Positions 42,661-55,620 of a stretch of DNA of 64,000 bases are shown here, in pieces. This stretch comes from Xylocopa sonorina (lineage: Eukaryota > Arthropoda > Insecta > Hymenoptera > Apidae). The position numbers were made by a program, and so were the translations under genes. The notes beneath the pieces are model-generated. The model saw only the letters and a list, made by a program, of their open reading frames with translations. It did no database searches and was not told the origin of the DNA. The DNA lies in assembly GCF_050948175.1 (NCBI RefSeq), contig NW_027490162.1, positions 744,001 to 808,000 of the forward strand, read 5' to 3'. Each line of letters opens with the position of its first letter. Positions within the stretch are counted from its first letter, which is position 1.

Positions 42661-45440
42661 CATTTGAAGTGTAGACGAGGAATACATGATACTTCGCAAA
42701 TCATATTATATCTTACCATGAAACATAGAAATGAGATGCGATATCGCGTTTTAAGAAGCATCAGAAATCCATTGCTACGATACGTACACATCTCCAAACG
42801 CTATTTCCTTGCAAGGAAGTGTCGCATTTACGTTCATTTGAATCGTAGACGAGGAATGCATAACACTTCGCAATGAATATTATATCTTATCATGAAACAT
42901 AGATATGAGATGCAATATCTCGTTTTAAGAAGCATTTGAACTCTATTGCTTCGATACGTAGACATCTGCAAACGCTATTTCCTTGCAAGGAAGTGTCGCA
43001 TTTACATTCATTTGAAGTGTAGACGAGGAATACATGACACTTCGCAAATCATATTATATCCTACCATGAAACATAGAAATGAGATGCGATATTGCGTTTT
43101 AAGAAGCATTAGAACTCTACTGCTACGATACGTAGATATCTGCAAACGCTATTTCCTAGCGAGGAAGTGTCGCGTTTGCATTCATTTGAAGTGTAGACGA
43201 GGAACACATAACACTCCGCAAATCATATTATATCTTACCATGAAACATAGAAATGAGATGCGATATCGCGTTTTAAGAACCATAAGAACTCTACTGCTAC
43301 GATACGTAGACATCTGCAATCGCTATTTCCTTGCAAAGAAGTGTCGCATTTACATTCATTTGAAGTGTAGTCGAGGAATACATAACACTTCGCAAATCAT
43401 ATTATATCTTACCATGAAACATAGAAATGAGATGCGATATCGCGTTTTAAGAAGCATTAGAACTCTATTGCTACGATACGTAGACATCTGCAATCGCTAC
43501 TTCCTTGCAAGGAAGTGTCGCATTTACTTTCATTTGAATCGTAGACGAGGAATGCATAACACTTCGCAATGAATATTATATCTTATCTTGAAACATAGAT
43601 ATGAGATGCGATATCGCGTTTTAAGAATCATAAGAACTCTATTGCTACGATACGTAGACATCTGCAAATGCTATTTCCTTGCAAGGAAGTGTCGCATTTA
43701 CGTTCATTTGAATCGTAGACGAGGATTGCATAACACATCGCAATGAATATTATATCTTATCATGACACATAGATATGAAATGCAATATCTCGTTTTAAGA
43801 AGCATTTGAACTCTATTGCTTCGATACGTAGACATCTGCAAACGCTATTTCCTTGCAAGGAAGTGTCGCATTTACATTCATTTGAAGTGTAGACGAGGAA
43901 TACATGATACTTCGCAAATCATATTATATCTTACCATGAAACATAGAAATGAGATGCGATATCGCGTTTTAAGAAGCATCAGAAATCCATTGCTACGATA
44001 CGTAGACATCTGCAATCGCTATTTCCTTGCAAAGAAGTGTCGCATTTACCTTCATTTGAAGTGTAGACGAGGAATACATAACACTTCGCAAATCATATTA
44101 TATCTTACCATGAAACATAGATATGAGATGCGATATCGCGTTTTAAGAATCATATGAACTCAATTGTTACGATACGTAGACATCTCCAAACGCTATTTCC
44201 TTGCAAGGAAGTGTCGCATTTACGTTCATTTGAATCGTAGACGAGGAATGCATAACACTTCGCAATGAATATTATATCTTATCATGACACATAGATATGA
44301 GATGCAATATCTCGTTTTAAGAAGCATTTGAACTCTATTGCTTCGATACGTAGACATCTGCAAACGCTATTTCCTTGCAGGGAAGTGTCGCATTTACATT
44401 CATTTGAAGTGTAGACGAGGAATACATGACACTTCGCAAAACATATTATATCTTACCATGAAACGTAGAAATGAGATGCGATATCGCGTTTTAAGAATCA
44501 TAAGAACTCTATTGCTACGATACGTAGACATCTGCAAACGCTATTTCCTTGCAAGGAATTGTCGCATTACATTCATTTGAAGTGTAGACGAGGAATACAT
44601 GACACTTCGCAAATCATATTATATCTTACCATGAAACATTGAAATGTGATGCGATATCGCGTTTTAAGAAGCATTTGAACTCTATTGCTTCGATACGTAT
44701 ACATCTGCAAACGCTATTTCCTTGCAGGGAAGTGTCGCATTACATTCATTTGAAGTGTAGACGAGGAATACATGACACTTCGCAAAACATATTATATCTT
44801 ACCATGAAACGTAGAAATGAGATGCGATATCGCGTTTTAAGAATCATAAGAACTCTATTGCTACGAAACGTAGACATCTGCAAACGCTATTTCCTTGCAA
44901 GGAATTGTCGCATTTACATTCATTTGAAGTGTAGACGAGGAATACATGACACTTCGCAAATCATATTATATCTTACCATGAAACATTGAAATGAGATGCG
45001 ATATCGCGTTTTAAGAATCATAAGAACTCTATTGCTACGATACGTAGACATCTGCAAATGCTATTTCCTTGCAAGGAAGTGTCGCATTCACATTCATTTG
45101 AAGTGTAGACGAGGAATACATAACACTTCGCAAATCATATTATATCTTACCATGAAACATTGAAATGAGATGCGATATCGCGTTATAAGAATCATAAGAA
45201 CTCTACTGTTACGATACGTAGACATCTGCAAACGCTATTTCCTTTCAAGGAAGTGTCGCATTTACTTTCATTTGAATCGTAGACGAGGAATGCATAACAC
45301 TTCGCAATGAATATTATATCTTATCATGACACATAGATATGAGATGCAATATCTCGTTTTAAGAAGCATTTGAACCCTATTGCTTCGATACGTAGACATC
45401 TGCAAACGCTATTTCCTGCAAGGAAGTGTCGCATTTACAT
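42660..45440. repeat. 16-monomer HOR, copy 1 (about 2784 bp)
   Basis: Repeats to the right at about 2781-2784 bp. Shared markers include TCGCTACTTCCTTGC near 43,495 and 46,275, the GTGTCGCGTTTGCATTC monomer, and CGTTATAAGAATC near 45,180/47,960. The last part of the unit already carries single-base deletions (44,568, 44,741, 45,417). Confidence 0.88.
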
Positions 45441-48225
45441 TCATTTGAAGTGTAGACGAGGAATACATGATACTTCGCAAATCATATTATATCTTACCAT
45501 GAAACATAGAAATGAGATGCGATATCGCGTTTTAAGAAGCATCAGAAATCCATTGCTACGATACGTAGACATCTCCAAACGCTATTTCCTTGCAAGGAAG
45601 TGTCGCATTTACGTTCATTTGAATCGTAGACGAGGAATGCATAACACTTCGCAATGAATATTATATCTTATCATGAAACATAGATATGAGATGCAATATC
45701 TCGTTTTAAGAAGCATTTGAACTCTATTGCTTCGATACGTAGACATCTGCAAACGCTATTTCCTTGCAAGGAAGTGTCGCATTTACATTCATTTGAAGTG
45801 TAGACGAGGAATACATGACACTTCGCAAATCATATTATATCTACCATGAAACATAGAAATGAGATGCGATATCGCGTTTTAAGAAGCATTAGAACTCTAC
45901 TGCTACGATACGTAGACATCTGCAAACGCCATTTCCTAGCGAGGAAGTGTCGCGTTTGCATTCATTTGAAGTGTATACGAGGAACACATAACACTCCGCA
46001 AATCATATTATATCTTACCATGAAACATAGAAATGAGATGCGATATCGCGTTTTAAGGACCATAAGAACTCTACTGCTACGATACGTAGACATCTGCAAT
46101 CGCTATTTCCTTGCAAAGAAGTGTCGCATTTACATTCATTTGAAGTGTAGTCGAGGAATACATAACCACTTCGCAAATCATATTATATCTTACCATGAAA
46201 CATAGAAATGAGATGCGATATCGCGTTTTAAGAAGCATTAGAACTCTATTGCTACGATACGTAGACATCTGCAATCGCTACTTCCTTGCAAGGAAGTGTC
46301 GCATTTACTTTCATTTGAATCGTAGACGAGGAATGCATAACACTTCGCAATGAATATTATATCTTATCTTGAAACATAGATATGAGATGCGATATCGCGT
46401 TTTAAGAATCATAAGAACTCTATTGCTACGATACGTAGACATCTGCAAATGCTATTTCCTTGCAAGGAAGTGTCGCATTTACGTTCATTTGAATCGTAGA
46501 CGAGGATTGCATAACACATCGCAATGAATATTATATCTTATCATGACACATAGATATGAAATGCAATATCTCGTTTTAAGAAGCATTTGAACTCTATTGC
46601 TTCGATACGTAGACATCTACAAACGCTATTTCCTTGCAAGGAAGTGTCGCATTTACATTCATTTGAAGTGTAGACGAGGAATACATGATACTTCGCAAAT
46701 CATATTATATCTTACCATGAAACATAGAAATGAGATGCGATATCGCGTTTTAAGAAGCATCAGAAATCCCATTGCTACGATACGTAGACATCTGCAATCG
46801 CTATTTCCTTGCAAAGAAGTGTCGCATTTACCTTCATTTGAAGTGTAGACGAGGAATACATAACACTTCGCAAATCATAATTATATCTTACCATGAAACA
46901 TAGATATGAGATGCGATATCGCGTTTTAAGATCATATGAACTCAATTGTTACGATACGTAGACATCTCCAAACGCTATTTCCTTGCAAGGAAGTGTCGCA
47001 TTTACGTTCATTTGAATCGTAGACGAGGAATGCATAACACTTCGCAATGAATATTATATCTTATCATGACACATAGATATGAGATGCAATATCTCGTTTT
47101 AAGAAGCATTTGAACTCTATTGCTTCGATACGTAGACATCTGCAAACGCTATTTCCTTGCAGGAAGTGTCGCATTTACATTCATTTGAAGTGTAGACGAG
47201 GAATACATGACACTTCGCAAAACATATTATATCTTACATGAAACGTAGAAATGAGATGCGATATCGCGTTTTAAGAATCATAAGAACTCCATTGCTACGA
47301 TACGTAGACATCTGCAAACGCTATTTCCTTGCAAGGAATTGTCGCATTTACATTCATTTGAAGTGTAGACGAGGAATACATGACACTTCGCAAATCATAT
47401 TATATCTTACCATGAAACATTGAAATGTGATGCGATATCGCGTTTTAAGAAGCATTTGAAACTCTATTGCTTCGATACGTATACATCTGCAAACGCTATT
47501 TCCTTGCAGGGAAGTGTCGCATTTACATTCATTTGAAGTGTAGACGAGGAATACATGACACTTCGCAAAACATATTATATCTTACCATGAAACGTAGAAA
47601 TGAGATGCGATATCGCGTTTAAGAATCATAAGAACTCTATTGCTACGAAACGTAGACATCTGCAAACGCTATTTCCTTGCAAGGAATTGTCGCATTTACA
47701 TTCATTTGAAGTGTAGACGAGGAATACATGACACTTCGCAAATCATATATATCTTACCATGAAACATTGAAATGAGATGCGATATCGCGTTTTAAGAATC
47801 ATAAGAACTCTATTGCTACGATACGTAGACATCTGCAAATGCTATTTCCTTGCAAGGAAGTGTCGCATTCACATTCATTTGAAGTGTAGACGAGGAATAC
47901 ATAACACTCGCAAATCATATTATATCTTACCATGAAACATTGAAATGAGATGCGATATCGCGTTATAAGAATCATAAGAACTCTACTGTTACGATACGTA
48001 GACATCTGCAAACGCTATTTCCTTTCAAGGAAGTGTCGCATTTACTTTCATTTGAATCGTAGACGAGGAATGCATAACACTTCGCAATGAATATTATATC
48101 TTATCATGACACATAGATATGAGATGCAATATCTCGTTTTAAGAAGCATTTGAACCCTATTGCTTCGATACGTAGACATCTGCAAACGCTATTTCCTTGC
48201 AAGGAAGTGTCGCATTTACATTCAT
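45441..48225. repeat. 16-monomer HOR, copy 2, indel-rich
   Basis: Aligns to 42,660-45,440 nearly base for base except for 11 single-base indels between 45,842 and 47,909. Most fall in short homopolymers or beside them, for example AAATCCCATT for AAATCCATT and TTACATG for TTACCATG. A substitution shared with the next copy (GTGTATACGAGG near 45,973 and 48,755) shows copies 2 and 3 are closer to each other. Confidence 0.88.
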
Positions 48226-49050
48226 TTGAAGTGTAGACGAGGAATACATGATACTTCGCAAATCATATTATATCTTACCATGAAACATAGAAATGAGATG
48301 CGATATCGCGTTTTAAGAAGCATCAGAAATCCATTGCTACGATACGTAGACATCTCCAAACGCTATTTCCTTGCAAGGAAGTGTCGCATTTACGTTCATT
48401 TGAATCGTAGACGAGGAATGCATAACACTTCGCAATGAATATTATATCTTATCATGAAACATAGATATGAGATGCATTATCTCGTTTTAAGAAGCATTTG
48501 AACTCTATTGCTTCGATACGTAGACATCTGCAAACGCTATTTCCTTGCAAGGGAAGTGTCGCATTTACATTCATTTGAAGTGTAGACGAGGAATACATGA
48601 CACTTCGCAAATCATATTATATCCTACCATGAAACATAGAAATGAGATGCGATATCGCGTTTTAAGAAGCATTAGAACTCTACTGCTACGATACGTAGAC
48701 ATCTGCAAACGCCTTTTCCTAGCGAGGAAGTGTCGCGTTTGCATTCATTTGAAGTGTATACGAGGAACACATAACACTCCGCAAATCATATTATATCTTA
48801 CCATGAAACATAGAAATGAGATGCGATATCGCGTTTTAAGAACCATAAGAACTCTACTGCTACGATACGTAGACATCTGCAATCGCTATTTCCTTGCAAA
48901 GAAGTGTCGCATTTACATTCATTTGAAGTGTAGTCGAGGAATACATAACACTTCGCAAATCATATTATATCTTACCATGAAACATAGAAATGAGATGCGA
49001 TATCGCGTTTTAAGAAGCATTAGAACTCTATTGCTACGATACGTAGACAT
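48226..49050. repeat. 16-monomer HOR, copy 3, truncated
   Basis: Follows the HOR for about 4.7 monomers and then continues as a copy of the 37.4-38.2 kb haplotype. One insertion occurs near 48,552 (GCAAGGGAAG). The marker CAAACGCCTTTTCC near 48,709 parallels CAAACGCCATTTCC near 45,926. Confidence 0.82.
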
Positions 49051-51090
49051 CTGCAATCGCTATTTCCTTGCAACGAAGTGTCGCATTTACTTTCATTTGA
49101 ATCGTAGACGAGGAATGCATAACACTTCGCATGAATATTATATCTTATCTTGAAACATAGATATGAGATGCGATATCGCGTTTTAAGAATCATATGAACT
49201 CTATTGTTACGATACGTAGACATCCTCCAAACGCTATTTCCCTTGCAAGGAAGTGTCGCATTTACGTTCATTGAATCGTAGACGAGGAATGCATAACACT
49301 TTCGCAATGAATATTATATCTTATCATGAAACATAGATATGAGATGCAATATCTCGTTTTAAGAAGCATTTGAACTCTATTGCTTCGATACGTAGACATC
49401 TGCAAACGCTATTTCCTTGCAAGGAAGTGTCGCATTTACATTCATTTGAAGTGTAGACGAGAAATACATGACACTTCGCAAATCATATTATATCCTACCA
49501 TGAAACATAGAAATGAGATGCGATATCGCGTTTTAAGAAGCATTAGAACTCTATTGCTACGATACGTAGACATCTGCAAACGCTATTTCCTTGCAAGGAA
49601 GTGTCGCATTCACATTCATTTGAAGTGCAGACGAGGAATACATAACACTTCGCAAATCATATTATATCTTACCATGAAACATAGAAATGAGATCCGATAT
49701 CGCGTTCTAAGATCATAAGAACTCTATTGCTACGATACGTAGACATCTGCAAACGCTATTCCTTGCAGGGAAGTGTCGCATTTACATTCATTTGAAGTGT
49801 AGACGAGGAATACATGACACTTCGCAAAACATATTATATCTTACCATGAAACGTAGAAATGAGATGCGATATCGCGTTTGAAGAATCATAAGAACTCTAT
49901 TGCTACGATACGTAGACATCTGCAATCGCTATTTCCTTGCAACGAAGTGTCGCATTTACTTTCATTTGAATCGTAGACGAGGAATGCATAACACTTCGCA
50001 ATGAATATTATATCCTATCTTGAAACATAGATATGAGATGCGATATCGCGTTTTAAGAATCATCTGAACTCTATTGTTACGATACGTAGACATAGCCAAA
50101 CGCTATTTCCTTGCAAGGAAGTGTCGCATTTACGTTCATTTGAATCGTAGACGAGGAATGCATAACACTTCGCACATGAATATTATATCTTATCATGAAA
50201 CATAGGTATGAGATGCAATATCTCGTTTTAAGAAGCATTTGAACTCTATTGCTTCGATACGTAGACATCTGCAAACGCTATTTCCTTGCAAGGAAGTTTC
50301 GCATTTACATTCATTTGAAGTGTAGAGGAGGAATACATGACCACTTCGCAAATCATATTATATCCTACCATGAACATAGAAATGAGATGCGATATCGCGT
50401 TTTAAGGAGCATTAGAACTCTATTGCTACGATACGTAGACATCTGCAAACGCTATTTCCTTGCAAGGAAGTGTCGCATTTACATTCATTTGAAGTGCAGA
50501 CGAGGAATACATAACACTTCGCAAATCATATTATATCTTACCATGAAACATAGAAAAGAGATCCGATATCGCGTTGTAAGAATCATAAGAACTCTATTGC
50601 TACGATACGTAGACATCTGCAAACCGCTATTTCCTTGCAGGGAAGTGTCGCATTTACATTCATTTGAAGTGTAGACGAGGAATACATGACACTTCGCAAT
50701 TCATATTATATCTTACCATGAAACGTAGAAATGAGATGCGATATCGCGTTTTAAGAATCATAAGAGCTCTATTGCTACGATACGTAGACATCTGCAAACG
50801 CTATTTCCTTGCAACGAAGTGTCGCATTTACATTCATTTGAAGTGTAGACGAGGAATACATGACACTTCGCAAATCATATTATATCTTACCATGAAACAT
50901 TGAAATGAGATGCGATATCGCGTTTTAAGAATCATAAGAACTCTATTGCTACGATACGTAGACATCTGCAAATGCTATTTCCTTGCAAGGAAGTGTCGCA
51001 TTCACATTCATTTGAAGTGTAGACGAGGAATACATAACACTTCGCAAATCATATTATATCTTAACATGAAACATAGAAATGAGATGCGAT
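49051..51090. repeat. Satellite mosaic copied from the 37-39 kb haplotypes
   Basis: From about 49,050 to 49,900 the sequence follows 37.4-38.2 kb, including GAGAAATACATGACAC and CGTTTGAAGAATC. At about 50,640-51,060 it follows the 38.8-39.2 kb units (CGCAATTCATATT, CATAAGAGCTC). The interior contains indels of the cluster. There is no gene or foreign insert. Confidence 0.8.
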
Positions 51091-51091
51091 A

Positions 51092-53090
51092 TCGCGTTTT
51101 AAGAAGCATTAGAACTCTATTGTTACGATACGTAGACATCTGCAAACGCTGTTTCCTTGCAAGGAAGTGTCGCATTTACGTTCATTTGAATCGTAGACGA
51201 GGAATGCATAACACTTCGCAATGAATATTATATCTTATCATGAAACATAAATATGTGATGCAATATCTCGTTTTATGAAGCATTAGAAAGCTAATGCTAC
51301 GATACGTAGACATCTGCAAACGCTATTTCCTTGCAAGGAAGTGTCGCATTTACATTCATTTGAATCGTAGACGAGAAATGCATAACACTTCGCTTTGAAT
51401 ATTATATCTTATTATGAAACATAGATATGAGATACAATATCTCCTTCTAAGAAGCATTTGAACTCTATTTCTTCGATACGTAGACATCTGCAAACGCTAT
51501 TTCCTTGCAAGGAAGTGTCGCATTTACATTCATTTGAATCGTAGACGAGGAATGCATAACACTTCGCAATGAATATTATATCTTATCATGAAACATAGGT
51601 ACGAGATGCAATATCTCGTTTTAAGAAGCACTTGAACTCTATTGCTCCGATATGTAGACATCTGCAAACGCTATTTCCATGCAATGAAGTGTCGCATTTA
51701 CATTCATTTGAAGTGTAGACGAGGAATGCATAACACTTCGCAATGAATATTATATCTTACCATGAAACATAGAAATGAGATCCGATATCGAGTTTTAAGA
51801 AGCATTAGAAATCTATTGCTACGGTACGTAGACATCTGCAAACGCTATTTCCTTGCAAGGAAGTGTCACTCTTACATTCATTTGAAGTGTAGAAGAGGAA
51901 TACATGACACGTCGCAAATCATATTATATCTTACCATGAAAGATAGAAATGAGACGCGATATCGCGTTTTAAGAAGCATTAGAAAGCTAATGCTACGATA
52001 CGCAGACATCTGCAAACGCAATTTCCTAGCGAGGAAGTATCGCATTCACATTCATTTGAAGTGTAGACGAGGAATACATAACACTTCGCAAATCATGTCA
52101 TATCTTACCATGAAACATAGAAATGAGATGCGATATCGCGTTTTAAGAATCATATGAACTCTATTGCTACGATAAGTAGACATCTGCAATCGCTATTTCC
52201 TTGCAAGGAAGTGTCGCATTTACATTCATGTGAAGTGTGGACGAGGAATACATAACACTCCGCAAATCATATTATATCTTACCATGAAACATAGAAATGA
52301 GATGCGATATCGCTTTTTAAGAAGCATTAGAACTCTATCGCTACGATACCTAGACATCTGCAGACGCTATTTCCTGGCAAGGAAGTGTCGCATTTACATT
52401 CATTTGAATCGTAGACGAGGAATGCATAACACTTTGCAATGAATATTATATCTTATCATGAATCATAGATATGGGATGCGATATCGCGTTTTAAGAAGCA
52501 TTAGAACTCTATCGCTACGATACGTAGACATCTGGAAGCGCTATTTCCTAGCGAGGAAGTGTCGCATTTACACTCATTTGAATCGCATACGAGGAATGCA
52601 TAACACTTCGCAATGAATATTATATCTTATCATGAAACATAGATATGAGATGCAATATCTCGTTTTAAGAAGCATTTGTACTCTATTGCTACGATACCTA
52701 GACATCTGCAAACACTATTTCCTTGCAAGGAAGTGTCGCATTTACATTCATTTGAATCGTAGACGAGGAATGCATAACACTTCGCAATGAATATTATATC
52801 TTACCATGAAACATAGAAATGAGATCCGATATCGAGTTTTAAGAAGCATTAGAAATCTATTGCTACGATACGTAGACATCTGCAAACGCTATTTCCTTGC
52901 AAGGAAGTGTCGCATTTACATTCATTTGAAGTGTAGACGAGGAATACATGACTCTTCGCAAATCATATCATATCTTTCCATGAAACATAGAAATGAGATG
53001 CGATATCGCGTTTTATGAAGCATTAGAACTCTATCGCTACGATACCTAGACATCTCCAGACACTATTTCCTAGCAAGGAAGTGTCGCATT
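51092..53090. repeat. Copy of the 39.96-41.96 kb segment
   Basis: Matches the upstream segment in monomer order and rare variants (GAAAGCTAATGC, TTCGCTTTGAAT, CTCCGATATGTAG, CATGTGAAGTGTGG, CACTTTGCAATG). Differences include GTCACTCTTAC at 51,866 against GTCACACTTAC at 40,734 and GATACGCAGAC near 51,998 against GATACGTAGAC. Those newer states are shared with the copies at 54.3 and 55.2 kb, so this copy rather than the 40 kb one is the closer relative of those. Confidence 0.9.
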
Positions 53091-53934
53091 TACATTCATC
53101 TGAAGTGTAGACGAGGAATACATAAATCTTCGCAAATCATATTATATCTTACCATGAAACATAGAAATGAGATGCGATATCAAGTTTTAAGAATCATAAG
53201 AACTCTATTGCTACGATACGTAGACATCTGCAAACGCTATTTCCTTGCAAGGAAGTGTCGCATTTACACTCATTTGAATCGTATACGACGAATGCATAAC
53301 ACTTCGCAATGAATATTATATCTTATCATGAAACATAGATATGAGATGCAATATCTCGTTATAAGAAGCATTTGATCTCTATTGCTACGATACCTAGACA
53401 TCTGCAGACGCTGTTTCCTAGCAAGGAAGTGTCGCATTTACATTCATTGGAAGTGTAGACGAGGAATACATGACACTTCGCAAATCATATTATATCATAC
53501 CATGAAACATCGAAATGAGATGCGATACTGCGTTTTAAGAAGCATTAGAAATCTATTGCTACGATACCTAGACATCTGCAGACGCTATTTCCTAGCAAGG
53601 AAGTGTCGCATTTACATTCATTTGAAGAGTAGACGAGGAATACATGACACGTCGCAAATCATATTATAACTTACCATGAAACATAGAAATGAGATGCGAT
53701 ATCGCTTTTAAAGAAGCATTAGAACTCTATTGCAACGATACGCAGACATCTGCAAACGCTATTTCCATGCAAGGAAGTGTCGCATTTACATTCATTTGAA
53801 GTGTAGACGAGGAATACATGACACTTCGCAAATCATATTATATCTTATCATGAAACATAGATATGAGATGCAATATCCCGTTTTAAGAATCATATGAACT
53901 CTATTGCTACGATACGTAGACATCTGCAATCGCT
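53091..53934. repeat. Short divergent satellite stretch
   Basis: About five monomers of mixed A and B type with uncommon changes (CATAAATCTTCGC, GATATCAAGTTTTAAG, TTCATTGGAAG, CAACGATACGCAGAC). Parts resemble 56.1-56.7 kb. Nothing other than satellite was seen. Confidence 0.8.
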
Positions 53935-54798
53935 ATTTCCATGCAAGGAAGTGTCGCATTTACATTCATTTGAATCGTAGACGAGGAATGCATAACACTT
54001 CGCAATGAATATTATATCTTATCATGAAACATAGATATCAGATGCAATATCTCGTTTTAAGAAGCATTTGGACTCTATTGCTGCGATACCTAGACATCTG
54101 CAAACACTATTTCCTTGCAAGGAAGTGTCGCATTTACATTCATTTGAATCGTAGACGAGGAATGCATAACACTTCGCAATGAATATTATATCTTACCATG
54201 AAACATAGAAATGAGATCCGATATCGAGTTTTAAGAAGCATTAGAAATCTATTGCTACGGTACGTAGACATCTGCAAACGCTATTTCCTTGCAAGGAAGT
54301 GTCACTCTTACATTCATTTGAAGTGTAGAAGAGGAATACATGACACGTCGCAAATCATATTATATCTTACCATGAAAGATAGAAATGAGACGCGATATCG
54401 CGTTTTAAGAAGCATTAGAAAGCTAATGCTACGATACGCAGACATCTGCAAACGCAATTTCCTAGCGAGGAAGTATCGCATTCACATTCATTTGAAGTGT
54501 AGACGAGGAATACATAACACTTCGCAAATCATGTCATATCTTACCATGAAACATAGAAATGAGATGCGATATCGCGTTTTAAGAATCATATGAACTCTAT
54601 TGCTACGATAAGTAGACATCTGCAATCGCTATTTCCTTGCAAGGAAGTGTCGCATTTACATTCATGTGAAGTGTGGACGAGGAATACATAACACTCCGCA
54701 AATCATATTATATCTTACCATGAAACATAGAAATGAGATGCGATATCGCTTTTTAAGAAGCATTAGAACTCTATCGCTACGATACCTAGACATCTGCA
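53935..54798. repeat. 5-monomer unit (870 bp), copy 1
   Basis: Recurs at 54,805 onward at offset 870 (5 x 174) with shared rare strings TTTCCATGCAAGG, ATAGATATCAGATG, GCATTTGGACTC and CTGCGATACC. The interior, about 54,190-54,780, also matches 51,762-52,345 at offset 2436 (14 monomers), so the unit is nested in an older copy. Confidence 0.9.
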
Positions 54799-55620
54799 AT
54801 CGCTATTTCCATGCAAGGAAGTGTCGCATTTACATTCATTTGAATCGTAGACGAGGAATGCATAACACTTCGCAATGAATATTATATCTTATCATGAAAC
54901 ATAGATATCAGATGCAATATCTCGTTTTAAGAAGCATTTGGACTCTATTGCTGCGATACCTAGACATCTGCAAACACTATTTCCTTGCAAGGAAGTGTCG
55001 CATTTACATTCATTTGAATCGTAGACGAGGAATGCATAACACTTCGCAATGAATATTATATCTTACCATGAAACATAGAAATGAGATCCGATATCGAGTT
55101 TTAAGAAGCATTAGAAATCTATTGCTACGGTACGTAGACATCTGCAAACGCTATTTCCTTGCAAGGAAGTGTCACTCTTACATTCATTTGAAGTGTAGAA
55201 GAGGAATACATGACACGTCGCAAATCATATTATATCTTACCATGAAAGATAGAAATGAGACGCGATATCGCGTTTTAAGAAGCATTAGAAAGCTAATGCT
55301 ACGATACGCAGACATCTGCAAACGCAATTTCCTAGCGAGGAAGTATCGCATTCACGTTCATTTGAAGTGTAGACGAGGAATACATAACACTTCGCAAATC
55401 ATGTTATATCTTACCATGAAACATAGAAATGAGATGCGATATCGCGTTTTAAGAATCATATGAACTCTATTGCTACGATACGTAGACATCTGCAATCGCT
55501 ATTTCCTTGCAAGGAAGTGTCGCATTTACATTCATATGAAGTGTAAACGAGGAATACATAACACTCCGCAAATCATATTATATCTTACCATGAAACATAG
55601 AAATGAGATGCGATATCGCG
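54799..55620. repeat. 5-monomer unit (870 bp), copy 2, partial
   Basis: Continues copy 1 after a join lying within TAGACATCTGCA at 54,787-54,798. To the left the bases follow the 52.35 kb type (GATACCTAGAC). To the right they follow the 53.93 kb type (GCAATCGCTATTTCCATGC). Similarity fades near 55,620. Confidence 0.88.

Larger units (their letters stand above)
44568..50625. other. Cluster of 26 single-base indels
   Basis: Fifteen deletions near 44568, 44741, 45417, 45842, 46931, 47162, 47237, 47620, 47750, 47909, 49131, 49272, 49711, 49759 and 50374. Eleven insertions near 46167, 46770, 46880, 47460, 48552, 49225, 49241, 49301, 50175, 50342 and 50625. The rest of the window has only five, four of them copies of one event. 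The net change of minus 4 matches the phase shift across the region. The indels are private to single copies, which suggests low consensus quality rather than inherited variants. Confidence 0.9.

Noticed and set aside
38061..50274. Minus-strand open frames near 38.1, 46.1, 47.8, 49.0 and 50.1 kb
   Set aside because: They appear only at single-base indels, where a frameshift joins two otherwise closed reverse frames. Their peptides are reverse-strand satellite translations.
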